Counted from the stretch's first letter, positions 35,096 to 44,813 are shown. The stretch is DNA of 64,000 bases from Desulfomonilaceae bacterium (GCA_041662605.1 JBAZSD010000006.1:124001-188000); one strand, 5' to 3'. Program-made: numbers and translations. The notes: generated by a model not told the origin, from the sequence alone.

Positions 35096-36913
35096 ATGTC
35101 AAGACCAAAAAGCAAGGCGAATCCCAATATTCAGGCAAGTCAAGTCAATGGGAACGCATCGAGCCAAAGTAGGCTCAAAGAGACTTCCCTTCCTGATTCC
35201 ATTTCCGAAACCCTTGCCCAAAACTGGTCAAGATTTGTCCAGGTCGTAGATATTCTTTTCGACGGGATACTCATTATCCAGGATGGTTTTATTACCAAGA
35301 CAAACCAGGGATTCTTGTCCATGACCGGGTACAAGGCTGAGGAAATTATAGGCCTTAAAATCAGTAATCTCGATGGATGGAAAGAACTGGATTTGACTCT
35401 GGCCAAAGTCGTTTCGGAACAAATCGTGTCATTCGAAACAGTAGTTCCCAGAAAATACAGCCTGCCTGTGTCCGCCACTGTGCGAGCATTACGTGTATCT
35501 AACGGCGCTTCTTCAGTTCTTTTCGCTGTTATAGCGGGAATGACAGAAAACGAACCGGCCTCGGCAAACCTGCTCAGATCTGCTGAGCGATATCGTTCGC
35601 TTTTCGAATCAGTGCAGGACCTTATTTTCACGAAGGACAAAGACCTGAAATTTTCAGATGTGAATCCAGCCATGGGGAATACCTTCGGGCTTCCGCCCTC
35701 CGAGATAGTTGGATGTACTTCAGAACAAATTTACGGCCATGATGTTGGAACTCGGATTCGTGAATGGGATATGCGTGTCCTGTCCGGGGAAACGATCGAG
35801 GATGAACACGCCGTCGTAGTAAAGGGCGAGAGACTCATATTTCACGATATCCGGGTACCGATCAGGAACAGCTCCGGGAACATCGTAGGTGTGTGCGGAA
35901 TTTGTCGAAACGTGACTGAACGACGTCCACCTGAGCCGAAATCAAGCATTTATTCATACGGTTACCGATCTGAGGCCATGAAGGACACGATGGAATTGGC
36001 GAGTCAGGCGGCGTCTAAAGACAGCATCGTCTTATTGCAGGGAGAAAGCGGGTCAGGAAAAGATCATTTGGCAAAATGGGTTCACGATCATTCGAAAAGA
36101 TCCGGGAGCCGTTTCCTTACAATAAACTGCGCCACAGTGCCCCATGAATTAGCTGAGTCCGAGCTTTTCGGTCACGAATCAGGGGCCTTTACTGGAGCCG
36201 TAAGTCGAAAAAGGGGTTTGTTGGAGCTTGCCGAAGGTGGGACTTTGTTGCTCAATGAGATTGGCGAACTCTCTCCATCACTCCAATCTAAACTCCTTGT
36301 CTTTCTGGATACAAAGTCGTTTCACAGGCTTGGCGGTGAAAGAAACGTACGTGTCGACGCTCGAATAGTGGCCGCCACACACAGAGATCTGGAGGAGGAA
36401 GTCGCTGCAGGCCGCTTTTCCAAAGCGCTATTTTATCGACTCAACGTGTTCCCGATATTAGTGCCACCTCTCCGCAATCGTATTGAAGATATCCCTATGC
36501 TTTCTCGCGACCTCATCGCCAAGGTGGCCATGGAGATGAATTTGTCGGGAATCCCGAGACTGGATAGGGAGACTCTCAAGGAACTGACCCTTTATGATTG
36601 GCCTGGCAATGTTCGCGAACTAAGAAACGTGCTCGAGAAAGGGCTCATACTTTGGCAGAGTGGCCAATTGAAGCTCAATGTGCCATCGCCGGATCTGAAA
36701 ACCAAAGAATGGTTTCTCCGTGTCGATTTGACCCCAGGCAAAAAATTAAGCGAATTAACAAAAGACGTAGTAAGGTCAATTTGTGTTGAAGCCATTAGAC
36801 GCAACGGCGGTAACCGAAGCGCCGCCGCCAGGTCCATCGGAATATCTCGTGATTCGTTGTATAGACATCTTCGAAACGATAGTGAACGTGGCGAGCGCAA
36901 TCACGGGAATTAA
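35096..36913 (+). CDS. PAS-domain sigma54-dependent transcription activator
   Basis: 605 residues from the ATG at 35096 (GGAG 8 bases upstream); a GTG at 35054 is an alternative. Two PAS domains (about 45-160 and 165-280) are followed by the AAA+ core (about 290-520): Walker A GESGSGKD (316-323), GAFTGA (363-368) for sigma54 contact, and Walker B TLLLNEIGEL with Asn387 where Asp is usual. The arginine-finger region RIEDIPML is present. A Fis-type helix-turn-helix sits at the C-terminus (GNRSAAARSIGISRDSLYRH). PAS input replaces a phospho-receiver, so it senses a ligand or redox state directly. Regulation of the neighbouring permease or acetate genes is possible but unproven. Confidence 0.92.
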   Translation: MSRPKSKANPNIQASQVNGNASSQSRLKETSLPDSISETLAQNWSRFVQVVDILFDGILIIQDGFITKTNQGFLSMTGYKAEEIIGLKISNLDGWKELDLTLAKVVSEQIVSFETVVPRKYSLPVSATVRALRVSNGASSVLFAVIAGMTENEPASANLLRSAERYRSLFESVQDLIFTKDKDLKFSDVNPAMGNTFGLPPSEIVGCTSEQIYGHDVGTRIREWDMRVLSGETIEDEHAVVVKGERLIFHDIRVPIRNSSGNIVGVCGICRNVTERRPPEPKSSIYSYGYRSEAMKDTMELASQAASKDSIVLLQGESGSGKDHLAKWVHDHSKRSGSRFLTINCATVPHELAESELFGHESGAFTGAVSRKRGLLELAEGGTLLLNEIGELSPSLQSKLLVFLDTKSFHRLGGERNVRVDARIVAATHRDLEEEVAAGRFSKALFYRLNVFPILVPPLRNRIEDIPMLSRDLIAKVAMEMNLSGIPRLDRETLKELTLYDWPGNVRELRNVLEKGLILWQSGQLKLNVPSPDLKTKEWFLRVDLTPGKKLSELTKDVVRSICVEAIRRNGGNRSAAARSIGISRDSLYRHLRNDSERGERNHGN

Positions 36914-37245
36914 ACGCCGCTGATATGACACTTGAAATTCCTAAATAATCGAAGTCATTATTTTGATCATCGTCTGTATGTCAGAGATTTAAGACAGCTT
37001 CCTCGATGTCACTATAGATCGTAATTTCGCGTCTCCCCAGACTATCCAATAACCTATCAATATACCAGAGCTTTTAATCGTGTTTCTCTCGCTGTTTCGA
37101 CATGGCGCCCATCTTGCTCATTACCTACTGTTTAATTTGTGCCTGGCGTTTTTGTAACAACAGTAAATTGGTTTGATGTTGAATCTGTGTTGTAACTCCG
37201 CTCGCGGGGCGCCATGTGTCGAGTTTATACAGAGAGGAATCCACC
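36914..37245. other. Intergenic region, nothing recognised
   Basis: 330 bases between the sigma54 activator and the permease gene. I looked for a TGGCAC-N5-TTGC element and found no acceptable match. No gene or terminator is visible. Confidence 0.3.
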
Positions 37246-38985
37246 ATGAGGCGTCATTCAATTCTTTGTTTTACCATAATATGCCTGATTGTATCTATTT
37301 CGGGGTTATCTTCAGCGGAAAAAACAGACTTAGCCAAAGATACGCTGGTGATCCAGGGCAAGATACTCGATTCAGCCGGAAACGCCCTTAGTGAGGCAAA
37401 CGTCTTGCCGTATCTTGATGGCAAACCATTCCTCGCTGCAGGTCATGGGGTTGGAGCCGAAAAAGAATATTCAACCGGTAAGAATGGCCTGTTCCGTATC
37501 GAAATACCCTTAGCGGAAGACAAAATCAAATCCGGCAAATGGGAAGTGAAGGTCAATCGCCCCAGTTTCAAACCATCCGGACTTACAACTTTAAAAATCC
37601 TGGATGTGGGAGTGTCAGAGGACGGTGTTCACAGGTGGAGCGCCAACGCTACCGTTCAACTGAAGAGAATGCAGGGGTCTGCATTCTGGATAGCATTGGT
37701 TGTATTTCTCGGCGTCTATGCGCTCATAGCGTTCGAGATCCTCCATAGGACCCTCGCCGCCTTCCTTGGAGCGACCCTGGTTCTGTTGATCACTCATACT
37801 TTGGGTCACTTTGATGAGGCTTACAACATCCTGACATGGGACCAAGCATTACATTCTGTCGACTGGAACGTTATCTTTCTGTTGATGGGCATGATGATAA
37901 TAGTTGGAGTATTGAAAGGTTCCGGTGTTTTTCAGTGGCTGGCCTATAAGTCCTTCCAAGTAGCTAGAGGTCAAATATTTCTCCTCTCTTCCGTGCTCTG
38001 TGTAGTAACAGCCATTTGTAGCGCTTTCCTGGACAATGTAACCACCATGCTGTTACTCACCCCTGTGACCTTGGAAATTGCTCTAATCTTGAAAGTCTCG
38101 CCTTTTGTATTTCTAATGCCCGAAATAATTGCCTCCAACTTTGGAGGAACAGCTACGCTGATCGGTGACCCGCCCAATATCATGATCGGTTCTTACGCAG
38201 GCCTTACATTCAACGATTTTGTCATAAATCTCGCTCCGGTCGTAATCGTTGTCCTGCTCGCCCAGATCATTTACAACAAACTCATTTATGGACAAGATTA
38301 TCACCGGGCCAAGGTAGAAGACGCGCCGAAGATGATTGCTTTTCTGAAAGAGAAATACAAGATCACCGACAGCAAACTGCTAACCCTCGGTGGCGCAGTG
38401 CTCCTTGGGGTTATCACTCTGTTCGTCCTGCACGGCATGTTCCACATGGAAGTGTCTGTTGCGGCCCTTTTTGGAGCAGCTATTGTAGTTCTCCTTTGCA
38501 AGGTGGACATAGTTGAAATGCTTGAGAAGGAGATTGAATGGCCTTCGCTGGTCTTTTTTATTATGCTGTTCATAGTCGTAGGAGCTGCCGAACATACTGG
38601 AATTCTACAGGTCCTGGCCGACTCGATAAAGGATGTCTGCCAAGGTAGACTATGGGTAGCAATCATAGTCATATTATGGGTATCAGGCATAGCCTCGGCC
38701 ATAGTTGATAATATCCCCTATACCGCAACCATGTTGCCGATCATAGCGTTCCTGAACAAGTCCATTCCGGGGGCTGAATCGGGTGTTCTGTGGTGGGCGC
38801 TTGCTCTGGGAGCGTGTTTTGGGGGTAATGGCACCATAATCGGAGCGTCGGCCAACGTTGTTACCACAGGCATAGCGGAAAAGGCCGGTTATAAAATAAC
38901 ATTCGGGCAATTCGTGAAAGAGGCGGCGCCGATAACCCTAGTGAGTCTTCTCTTCTCATCCGTATACTTGCTTTTAATGTACTGA
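37246..38985 (+). CDS. ArsB/NhaD (SLC13-like) permease with exported N-terminal domain
   Basis: 579 residues; ATG at 37246 behind AGAGG. A signal peptide (RRHSILCFTIICLIVSISGL) leads to an extracytoplasmic beta-rich domain (about 25-145) resembling carboxypeptidase regulatory/Ig-like folds (LVIQGKILDSAGNALSEANV, NGLFRIEIPL). The ion-transporter membrane part follows, with 11-12 helices. NFGGTATLIGDPPNIMIGSY and the second-half repeat CFGGNGTIIGASANVVTTG are the paired signature motifs of the family. Substrate (Na+/H+, arsenite, citrate or other anion) cannot be assigned. The fused exported domain is uncommon and might bind ligand or the envelope. Confidence 0.87.
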   Translation: MRRHSILCFTIICLIVSISGLSSAEKTDLAKDTLVIQGKILDSAGNALSEANVLPYLDGKPFLAAGHGVGAEKEYSTGKNGLFRIEIPLAEDKIKSGKWEVKVNRPSFKPSGLTTLKILDVGVSEDGVHRWSANATVQLKRMQGSAFWIALVVFLGVYALIAFEILHRTLAAFLGATLVLLITHTLGHFDEAYNILTWDQALHSVDWNVIFLLMGMMIIVGVLKGSGVFQWLAYKSFQVARGQIFLLSSVLCVVTAICSAFLDNVTTMLLLTPVTLEIALILKVSPFVFLMPEIIASNFGGTATLIGDPPNIMIGSYAGLTFNDFVINLAPVVIVVLLAQIIYNKLIYGQDYHRAKVEDAPKMIAFLKEKYKITDSKLLTLGGAVLLGVITLFVLHGMFHMEVSVAALFGAAIVVLLCKVDIVEMLEKEIEWPSLVFFIMLFIVVGAAEHTGILQVLADSIKDVCQGRLWVAIIVILWVSGIASAIVDNIPYTATMLPIIAFLNKSIPGAESGVLWWALALGACFGGNGTIIGASANVVTTGIAEKAGYKITFGQFVKEAAPITLVSLLFSSVYLLLMY

Positions 38986-39102
38986 GAGGTTAGCTGATTT
39001 TAGCCAATCGTTATCTTCCTATGCTACGGCGGATACTTAAGGACAAGAGGGTCCAAACAAAAGAGCCAGGCTAGGGAACATGCGACTGGAGGAACTGTGA
39101 AC

Positions 39103-39303
39103 ATGGTAGGTGCGCCGAAAAACGTGGATAATGTGAACCAAGCTGACAAAATTAGAATGAATGATTCATTACAATTTCTTGTATATTGTCCTAACGAGGC
39201 CCAATTGACACTACAGACACTACAATCACTTCATTTTTTAGGGAGTTTTGCAGTTGGCTCTTCGTTTATGATGTCCGCTATTATTTTGTATTCCGCTTCC
39301 TGA
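39103..39303 (+). CDS. Possible small membrane protein
   Basis: 66 codons with a strong GGAGG 10 bases before the ATG; a GTG two codons earlier is also possible. The N-terminal half is polar. The C-terminal third forms one probable membrane helix (LGSFAVGSSFMMSAIILYSA). I do not recognise a family and the frame is short, so it may be chance. It lies in the 380-base gap between the permease gene and convergent nifS. Confidence 0.35.
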   Translation: MVGAPKNVDNVNQADKIRMNDSLQFLVYCPNEAQLTLQTLQSLHFLGSFAVGSSFMMSAIILYSAS

Positions 39304-39364
39304 ATGAGTATCGTTACACATTTTATGAAGCGTTCCCTTGTTATGATAATAGGCTATTGGATCT

Positions 39365-40552
39365 TTACTGAACTATACATGCGGTGTTCATGTTCTCCAC
39401 ATTAAATGGGGACATGGCTCTGAGAGTCGATATGATCTTGGGAGTTTCTTCAATGACGTATTCGATTTCATCTTCCGTGTTGTATCGGGAGAGAGAAAAT
39501 CTTATAGAGCCGTGAACCGCTGTAAAGGGTACACCCATAGCCCGGAGCACATGGGACGGCTCAAGGGAACCCGAAGTACAGGCCGACCCCGAAGAAGCGC
39601 AAATACCTTTCTCGTCCATTCTCATGAGAATGGCTTCGCCCTCCACAAATTCAAAACCAATGTTCAAAGTATTTGGGAGTCGAGCTTCGATGTGACCATT
39701 TACCCTCGATTGAGACACCTTCTCCAGTAGTCCAGATTGTAGGCGGTCCCTCATGTTTTTGACGCGGGTGTTCTCTTCTTTAAAGTTCTTTGTCGCCAGA
39801 CGAGCAGCGCAACCAAGACCAACTATCCCTGGAACATTTTCCGTCCCTCCTCGTCTGCTGAACTCCTGGTGTCCGCCGATCATAAATGGGGAAAAACGTG
39901 TTCCCCTCTTTATGTACAAAGCGCCTATGCCTTTTGGAGCGTGAAGTTTGTGCCCGGACAAAGAAAGGAAATTTATATTTGATTTACCAAGATTTATCGG
40001 GATCTTTCCAACTGCCTGAACACCGTCCGTATGGGTCAATGCGCCCCTTGCGGCCGCGATCTCAGAAATTTCCTCTATAGGAAATATGACTCCTGTTTCG
40101 TTATTAGCCCACATCACCGAAACAATGGCGGTATTGTCTGTTATGACTCTCCTGACTTCTTCCATGTCAAGCATGCCGAGTTTGTCCACTGAGAGCCATC
40201 TGACGGTGTACCCTTTAGTCCGGGCAAGGTGCTTACACAGGTTCAGGACGGCTGGATGCTCAACTTTTGTGGTAACGATTTCCCGCCGTTCAGGCATGGT
40301 ACTGAGAGCGCTCAGGATCGAGGTCGAATCCGATTCGGTGCCTCCTGATGTAAACACAATTTCCTGAGGAGAAGCGCCCAGAAGTTCAGCCATGCTCTCC
40401 CTGGCCGCTACAATTTCCCTGCCCACACTTCCCCCAAAAAAGTGCATGCTCGATGGGTTTCCATAACGCTCCGTAAAAAAGGGTCTTATGGTGTCAAAGA
40501 CTTCATCAGCGACACGGGTTGTCGCATTGTTATCCAGGTAAATGGTTTTCAT
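39365..40552 (-). CDS. nifS: Cysteine desulfurase NifS
   Basis: 395 residues. A PLP enzyme that takes sulfur from cysteine for Fe-S assembly. It starts IYLDNNATTR. The PLP-binding Lys lies in SLSGHKLHAPKG, the active-site Cys loop is SSGSACTSGSLEPSHVL, and GGHQEFSRRGGTENV is the conserved C-terminal loop. Group I (NifS/IscS) architecture. Its ATG overlaps the nifU stop by 4 bases, so translation is coupled and the two proteins act as sulfur donor and scaffold. The C-terminus ends in an additional Cys (NTACIVQ). Confidence 0.95.
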   Translation of the reverse strand: MKTIYLDNNATTRVADEVFDTIRPFFTERYGNPSSMHFFGGSVGREIVAARESMAELLGASPQEIVFTSGGTESDSTSILSALSTMPERREIVTTKVEHPAVLNLCKHLARTKGYTVRWLSVDKLGMLDMEEVRRVITDNTAIVSVMWANNETGVIFPIEEISEIAAARGALTHTDGVQAVGKIPINLGKSNINFLSLSGHKLHAPKGIGALYIKRGTRFSPFMIGGHQEFSRRGGTENVPGIVGLGCAARLATKNFKEENTRVKNMRDRLQSGLLEKVSQSRVNGHIEARLPNTLNIGFEFVEGEAILMRMDEKGICASSGSACTSGSLEPSHVLRAMGVPFTAVHGSIRFSLSRYNTEDEIEYVIEETPKIISTLRAMSPFNVENMNTACIVQ

Positions 40553-41397
40553 TGGGGCGCCTCTTCCACGACCAGATCAGGATAGACCAACTCCCGAAGT
40601 TTACTTTCAATGCCTGCCTTCGTGAGGGACGAACTCGGACAGGAAGAACAAAGACCTCGTAAAGCGATCTTAACGACATCACCTTCCAGGTCTATGAGTT
40701 CAACGTCTCCACCATCCTGATTCAAGCTTGGTCTAATTTCTTTTTCAAGGACTTCCTGAATTTTGGCTATTTTCTGAATATTGGTCATTGTTTTTCGGAG
40801 CTTGGCGCTCAAAGGCTGAGAGGTTTTGTTTGCGCCTTTAACTTCTGCGATGATTCTTTCTATTTTTTCATGGCACAATCCACACCCTCCTCCGGCTTTG
40901 GTATAATCCGTTACCTCCTGGATGGTAGAAAGATTGTTTTCTTTCACAGCTCGCCGTATCTGGTCGTCCGTAACCCCGAAACACTCACAGACCAATTCCC
41001 CTTCCATCTGTTCGCGAGGGGCTTTATCGCCACGGTAACATGCTACTGCCGCCTGGAATGCGTCCCGGCCCATCACGGAACAGTGCATCTTCTCTTTTGG
41101 AAGACCTCCAAGGTAATCCGCAATATCTTGATTTGTTATTTTGAGGGCTTCTTCAACCGTTTTGCCCTTAATCATTTCGGTTAATGCGCTACTCGACGCT
41201 ATTGCGCTTCCACAACCGAATGTCTGAAAACTTGCGTCAACAATTTTGTCAGTTTCAGGATCAATTTTGAGGAAAAGTTTGAGGGCGTCACCGCAAGCCA
41301 GCGAACCGACTTCTCCTACCGCATTGGCGTCAGTCAGGGCTCCTACGTTTCTTGGTTTGAAGAAATGTTCCTTAACTTTTTCTGTATATTCCCACAT
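40549..41397 (-). CDS. nifU: Fe-S scaffold protein NifU (three-domain)
   Basis: 282 residues from the ATG at 41397 (AGGGTG 6-7 bases upstream); a GTG three codons earlier is possible. The IscU-like N-terminal domain (1-125) has Cys in SLACGDALK, FGCGSAIASS and MHCSVMGRD. The central BFD-like [2Fe-2S] domain (about 137-185) has CECFGV and GGGCGLC. The C-terminal Nfu domain (about 210-280) has LRGLCSSCPSSS. This full-length form is typical of nitrogen-fixing or strictly anaerobic bacteria as the general Fe-S scaffold. No nitrogenase genes are in the window. Confidence 0.95.
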   Translation of the reverse strand: MWEYTEKVKEHFFKPRNVGALTDANAVGEVGSLACGDALKLFLKIDPETDKIVDASFQTFGCGSAIASSSALTEMIKGKTVEEALKITNQDIADYLGGLPKEKMHCSVMGRDAFQAAVACYRGDKAPREQMEGELVCECFGVTDDQIRRAVKENNLSTIQEVTDYTKAGGGCGLCHEKIERIIAEVKGANKTSQPLSAKLRKTMTNIQKIAKIQEVLEKEIRPSLNQDGGDVELIDLEGDVVKIALRGLCSSCPSSSLTKAGIESKLRELVYPDLVVEEAPQ

Positions 41398-41466
41398 CTT
41401 AATCACCCTACTGTGAATTCAATTCTATCAGAACAAATAAGTTCGTTTCAAACGCTTGGCCTATTT

Positions 41467-41781
41467 TCACTTTTTCTTGTCATCACCGTTAGAATTATCT
41501 CTAAGAGGCGGACCAGGCGCTCGGTCAGGCCGAGCAAATTCCGGTTTCAACTCAGGTCTGCCTATGGGAACCTTACGATCCGACTTCTTTAACTTCTTGT
41601 CGTATTTAGATTCCTTTCTAACGTTTTCGTTTCGGACCCCAGGTTTATCGTATTTTATTTCAGTTTTTGTTTTGTCGAGTTCTCTCGTAGACCGAATCTG
41701 TTCCGCGGTGCTTTTCCCGGAAAAGCCGCATAACAAAATGGCCAGAGCGATGACAATTGGAAACGTGCGCCGCTCGGACAT
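41467..41781 (-). CDS. Small exported charged protein
   Basis: 104 residues; the ATG at 41781 has GGAG 9 bases upstream. A signal peptide (SERRTFPIVIALAILLCGFS, cleavage near TAEQ) is followed by a very Lys/Asp/Arg-rich low-complexity chain (KYDKKLKKSDRK, RPDRAPGPPLRD) that is probably disordered. No family recognised. It is 70 bases upstream of nifU on the same strand, but shared function is not evident. Confidence 0.6.
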   Translation of the reverse strand: MSERRTFPIVIALAILLCGFSGKSTAEQIRSTRELDKTKTEIKYDKPGVRNENVRKESKYDKKLKKSDRKVPIGRPELKPEFARPDRAPGPPLRDNSNGDDKKK

Positions 41782-41926
41782 AGTGGATTTCTCCAATAAT
41801 ACTCTACAATATCGAAAGCCGCCTGAATTTCAGATTCAACAGTTGAATCCTTTACGATGTGTCCTATACGATCTGTGGTTTCTCTGCAAGAGCTTTGAAG
41901 GGGGCTTTGGAAAAGACCTGACCGGG

Positions 41927-43138
41927 TTATCCATGTAAACGCTTTTTTTCATGAACCTTTTTCAATGTAGATAGAAATATCTTCTCAAAATCCTCTGCTG
42001 TCGAGTCCCAATCCAACCCTGCTTCATTTAATTTTCGTCTTGAGCTGATCCCCATTTGCAGGCGCATGTCTTTATCTTCCACAAGTTTCCCAAGATAGTC
42101 CCGCAGTTCTTCTATGGCGCCGGGCTCGTACAGGAATCCGGTCCGCCCGTGATCCACAAGTTCAGGCACTCCCCCCACTCTCGCTCCTATCACTGGCAAT
42201 GCAGTAGCCATGGCCTCCTTTATAACGTTAGGACTTCCTTCCGTATAGCTTGGCAATACAAGAATATCAGACTCACGAAGGACCTCACCCACTTTAACCG
42301 GAGGAACTATGCCCATCCATTCAACACAGCGACCATTTAGTTTCCGGTTCGCCAACTTTTTCAGCTCCGGACCATAGTAGCCATCCCCAACAATGATAAG
42401 CTCCGTGTTTGCGAATTGCGGCGAGGTCATAGCTTCTATCAAATCTTGCAGACCTTTCTTGGGAATCAGACTTCCGACAAAAATTATTTTCAATTTGCCC
42501 CGATTCTGCCTGACTTCGCAATTCGGATAAAATATTTCGCTGTCAACTCCAAAACGAGGGGTGCTCAACCTTTGTGCATCCGCTCCCAAATCTTTCATGA
42601 TATTAATAAGTTCAGAGCTTACTGCGGTGACATAGGCCGACTTTTTGATTACCCATTTGGTCGCTAATCTCCAAAGTGTTCTGTCACGCGCCAGGTAACC
42701 GTCATCTCCCCGGAAAGAAACAACCATCGGTTTTCCTGTGATCGTACCCGCAACGGCGCCCACAAATCCGGCGCCTATCCAGTTTGAATAGATGATGTCC
42801 GCCTTTTTTGACAATATCAAGGCCCGGACAATGAACAGAAGCGTCATCGGTATAATCTGGAACTTTGCCAGAAAACTCTTGGAAATATTCTCAGGAATCC
42901 CCCCGGCTCCTATCGTGAGACGTTCCAATGAACGGGGCCAGAAATACCCAAACCGCATGACTTGCACACCATCCAGCGTGTGGTTTCCGTAACGTTCTCC
43001 GTTTGACGGCGCCAGGACTGTGACTTCGAACCCCTTTCTCCGAATGGCCAGAATGAGACTATGTATAAAGGCCCCTTGCCAGTCGCCTTGATGAGAAGGG
43101 TACGTGGTCGTTAGAACAAGTATTCCGCATCTAGACAA
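41927..43138 (-). CDS. Family 4 glycosyltransferase
   Basis: 403 residues. The TTG start is supported by GGAGG six bases upstream; no in-frame ATG lies nearby. The GT-B fold is visible: N-terminal acceptor half with LTTTYPSHQGDWQGAFIHSL, and donor half with IIFVGSLIPKKGLQDLIEAM and the EX7E motif in YTEGSPNVIKEAMATALPVI. Such retaining transferases build exopolysaccharide or LPS using NDP-sugars at the inner face of the membrane. The epimerase upstream on the same strand probably supplies a sugar nucleotide for the same polymer, though a terminator lies between them. Confidence 0.9.
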   Translation of the reverse strand: MSRCGILVLTTTYPSHQGDWQGAFIHSLILAIRRKGFEVTVLAPSNGERYGNHTLDGVQVMRFGYFWPRSLERLTIGAGGIPENISKSFLAKFQIIPMTLLFIVRALILSKKADIIYSNWIGAGFVGAVAGTITGKPMVVSFRGDDGYLARDRTLWRLATKWVIKKSAYVTAVSSELINIMKDLGADAQRLSTPRFGVDSEIFYPNCEVRQNRGKLKIIFVGSLIPKKGLQDLIEAMTSPQFANTELIIVGDGYYGPELKKLANRKLNGRCVEWMGIVPPVKVGEVLRESDILVLPSYTEGSPNVIKEAMATALPVIGARVGGVPELVDHGRTGFLYEPGAIEELRDYLGKLVEDKDMRLQMGISSRRKLNEAGLDWDSTAEDFEKIFLSTLKKVHEKKRLHG

Positions 43139-43190
43139 ACAAAGCCTCCGACTTGAACGTACGTTTTTGGATCAACAAAAACCATTACAG

Positions 43191-43220
43191 AAAAAAAGAG
43201 CGGTCTTTTGAAAGCCGCTC
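43191..43220 (-). terminator. Terminator downstream of the epimerase gene
   Basis: GAGCGG and CCGCTC arms with additional CTTT/AAAG pairing (43198-43220) are followed on the minus strand by seven T (43197-43191). It lies about 300 bases after the epimerase stop and just before the glycosyltransferase start. Confidence 0.7.
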
Positions 43221-43430
43221 ATTTGTTAATACCATCAGGTTTACTCAAGCCCAAGCAAAAGGTCTAACTCAAGCACAAGCTAGAAATTAATATTAGGTTT
43301 GTCTTAATCCCTTTGACATTATTATCATATTGTAATTAAAGTGTTTTCTAGTTTGACAAAGGTGAATCTTCTATGTATTGTCATTTCATACTTTTTAAAA
43401 TTAATTTTCTGGATAATATCCAGTAGTTGT

Positions 43431-43467
43431 ATGTCCGACTGAGGGTTCAGGGGTTAGGGTCGGACAT
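43431..43467. repeat. Inverted repeat in the 43139-43516 spacer
   Basis: ATGTCCGAC and GTCGGACAT form a perfect 9-bp repeat around a 19-base G-rich loop, followed on the plus strand by a T/C-rich run ending in six T. There is no upstream plus-strand gene for it to terminate. The rest of the 378-base spacer is AT-rich with no gene. Confidence 0.4.
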
Positions 43468-43516
43468 TTTCTTTCTTTTTTGGAATAAATCAGAAATCCC
43501 CTCAACAAGTCGCGAT

Positions 43517-44497
43517 TTATATACCTGACATTTTTCTGTAATACTCTATCCCCGCTTCCAAACCTTTTGGTAATTCACATTCGGCCTGGAACCCCAATTT
43601 CTCTTTTGCAAGAGCAACGTCAGCGGATGAGTGCATGACATCTCCCTGGCGAGCGGGTTCAAATACAGGTTCTATGTCAGCCGACAGGAGACGTTTCAGG
43701 TTATCGAGCAGTTCCAGCAAATTTATCTGGTCTCCCCGCCCAATATTATACGACGCGCCGCACACTCCGGATGGGGCTTCCATTGCGGCGACATTTGCCA
43801 TCACCACATCTTTTACAAAAGTAAAATCTCTACTTTGAAGACCAGTTCCGTAGATGATCGGGGAGACTCCAGACAACAAACGGGTCACAAATCTCGGTAT
43901 AACAGCGGCGTATTCCGAATCCGGGTCCTGGCGGGGACCATACACGTTGAAATAACGCAACCCCATGGTATCCAGGCCATAAAGACTTGTGAACAGTTTT
44001 CCGTGTTCCTCATTGATTTTTTTTGTGAGAGCGTATGGAGACAATGGCTGCCCCTCAACGCCTTCTTTTTTCGGAAGCGCCTCACTAGAGCCGTACACGG
44101 ATGAAGAAGATGCGAAAACCACCCTCGAAACGTGATTTTTGTGAGAAGCCCAGAACACATTTAGAGTTCCATTGGCGTTAACGTTCTGTGTTGTCAGAGG
44201 ATCAGCCACCGATCTGGGAACGCTCCCGAGAGCGGCTTGATGAAAAACTCCATCGACCCCGGTTGTTGCTGACAAGACGGTCTGGAAATCCCTGATGTCC
44301 CCTTCAATTACTTCAAAATCACGGCCGGGAACATACCTACCATTGCCCAACTGATTGAGGTTTTCTTTCTTGCCCGTTGCAAAATTGTCCAGGACTTTTA
44401 CATTATGCCCTTTTTCCAGGAGACCTTCCACGAGATGGCTTCCTATGAAGCCGGCCCCCCCAGTGACCAAAAATTTTTTGAGGATCGACGACGGCAT
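43517..44497 (-). CDS. UDP-sugar 4-epimerase-like extended SDR protein
   Basis: 326 residues. The NAD-binding GGAGFIGS near the start is followed by a Ser-rich catalytic strand (FASSSSVYGSS), the catalytic pair in SPYALTK (Tyr and Lys three apart) and RYFNVYGPRQDP. The SEYAAVIPRF segment resembles WbpP/TviC-type UDP-N-acetylglucosamine 4-epimerases rather than GalE, but substrate is only inferred. It would supply galacto-configured sugar nucleotides for surface polysaccharide. The gene is divergent from the Fe-S operon. Confidence 0.88.
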   Translation of the reverse strand: MPSSILKKFLVTGGAGFIGSHLVEGLLEKGHNVKVLDNFATGKKENLNQLGNGRYVPGRDFEVIEGDIRDFQTVLSATTGVDGVFHQAALGSVPRSVADPLTTQNVNANGTLNVFWASHKNHVSRVVFASSSSVYGSSEALPKKEGVEGQPLSPYALTKKINEEHGKLFTSLYGLDTMGLRYFNVYGPRQDPDSEYAAVIPRFVTRLLSGVSPIIYGTGLQSRDFTFVKDVVMANVAAMEAPSGVCGASYNIGRGDQINLLELLDNLKRLLSADIEPVFEPARQGDVMHSSADVALAKEKLGFQAECELPKGLEAGIEYYRKMSGI

Positions 44498-44657
44498 TTA
44501 AGCTCCATTTGATCTAGTTTGAATATGACTAAAAATACATAATAACCTTTGCTGCCAAATAACAGCAAAATATTTTTATTGAAAAGTAAATAGTTGTAAT
44601 TTAACCCTAATTCGTTGAAAATACTTTGTAGATAAGTACAATCATGTCTGTGACAGC

Positions 44658-44685
44658 TTGAAACACCTCTTGTGTTTGGTACAAT
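44658..44685 (+). promoter_or_regulatory. Putative promoter of the Fe-S/ATPase operon
   Basis: TTGAAA (44658-44663), a 16-base spacer and TACAAT (44680-44685) resemble a sigma70 promoter about 130 bases before the first gene. The remainder of the 315-base spacer is AT-rich with no gene. Confidence 0.45.
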
Positions 44686-44813
44686 GATGTTTTATAAATC
44701 ATAATTAGAGAGTACAAAGAATGATAGACGCATCGAATTAATTAAAACTGACTGAAAGTCTATCCCATTCAAATTTATTGGTCTATTAATAACACATGGA
44801 AAGGACGATTAAC

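Noticed and set aside
35140..35673. 177-codon minus-strand frame opposite the sigma54 activator
   Set aside because: Lies wholly within the PAS coding region, with no start signal.
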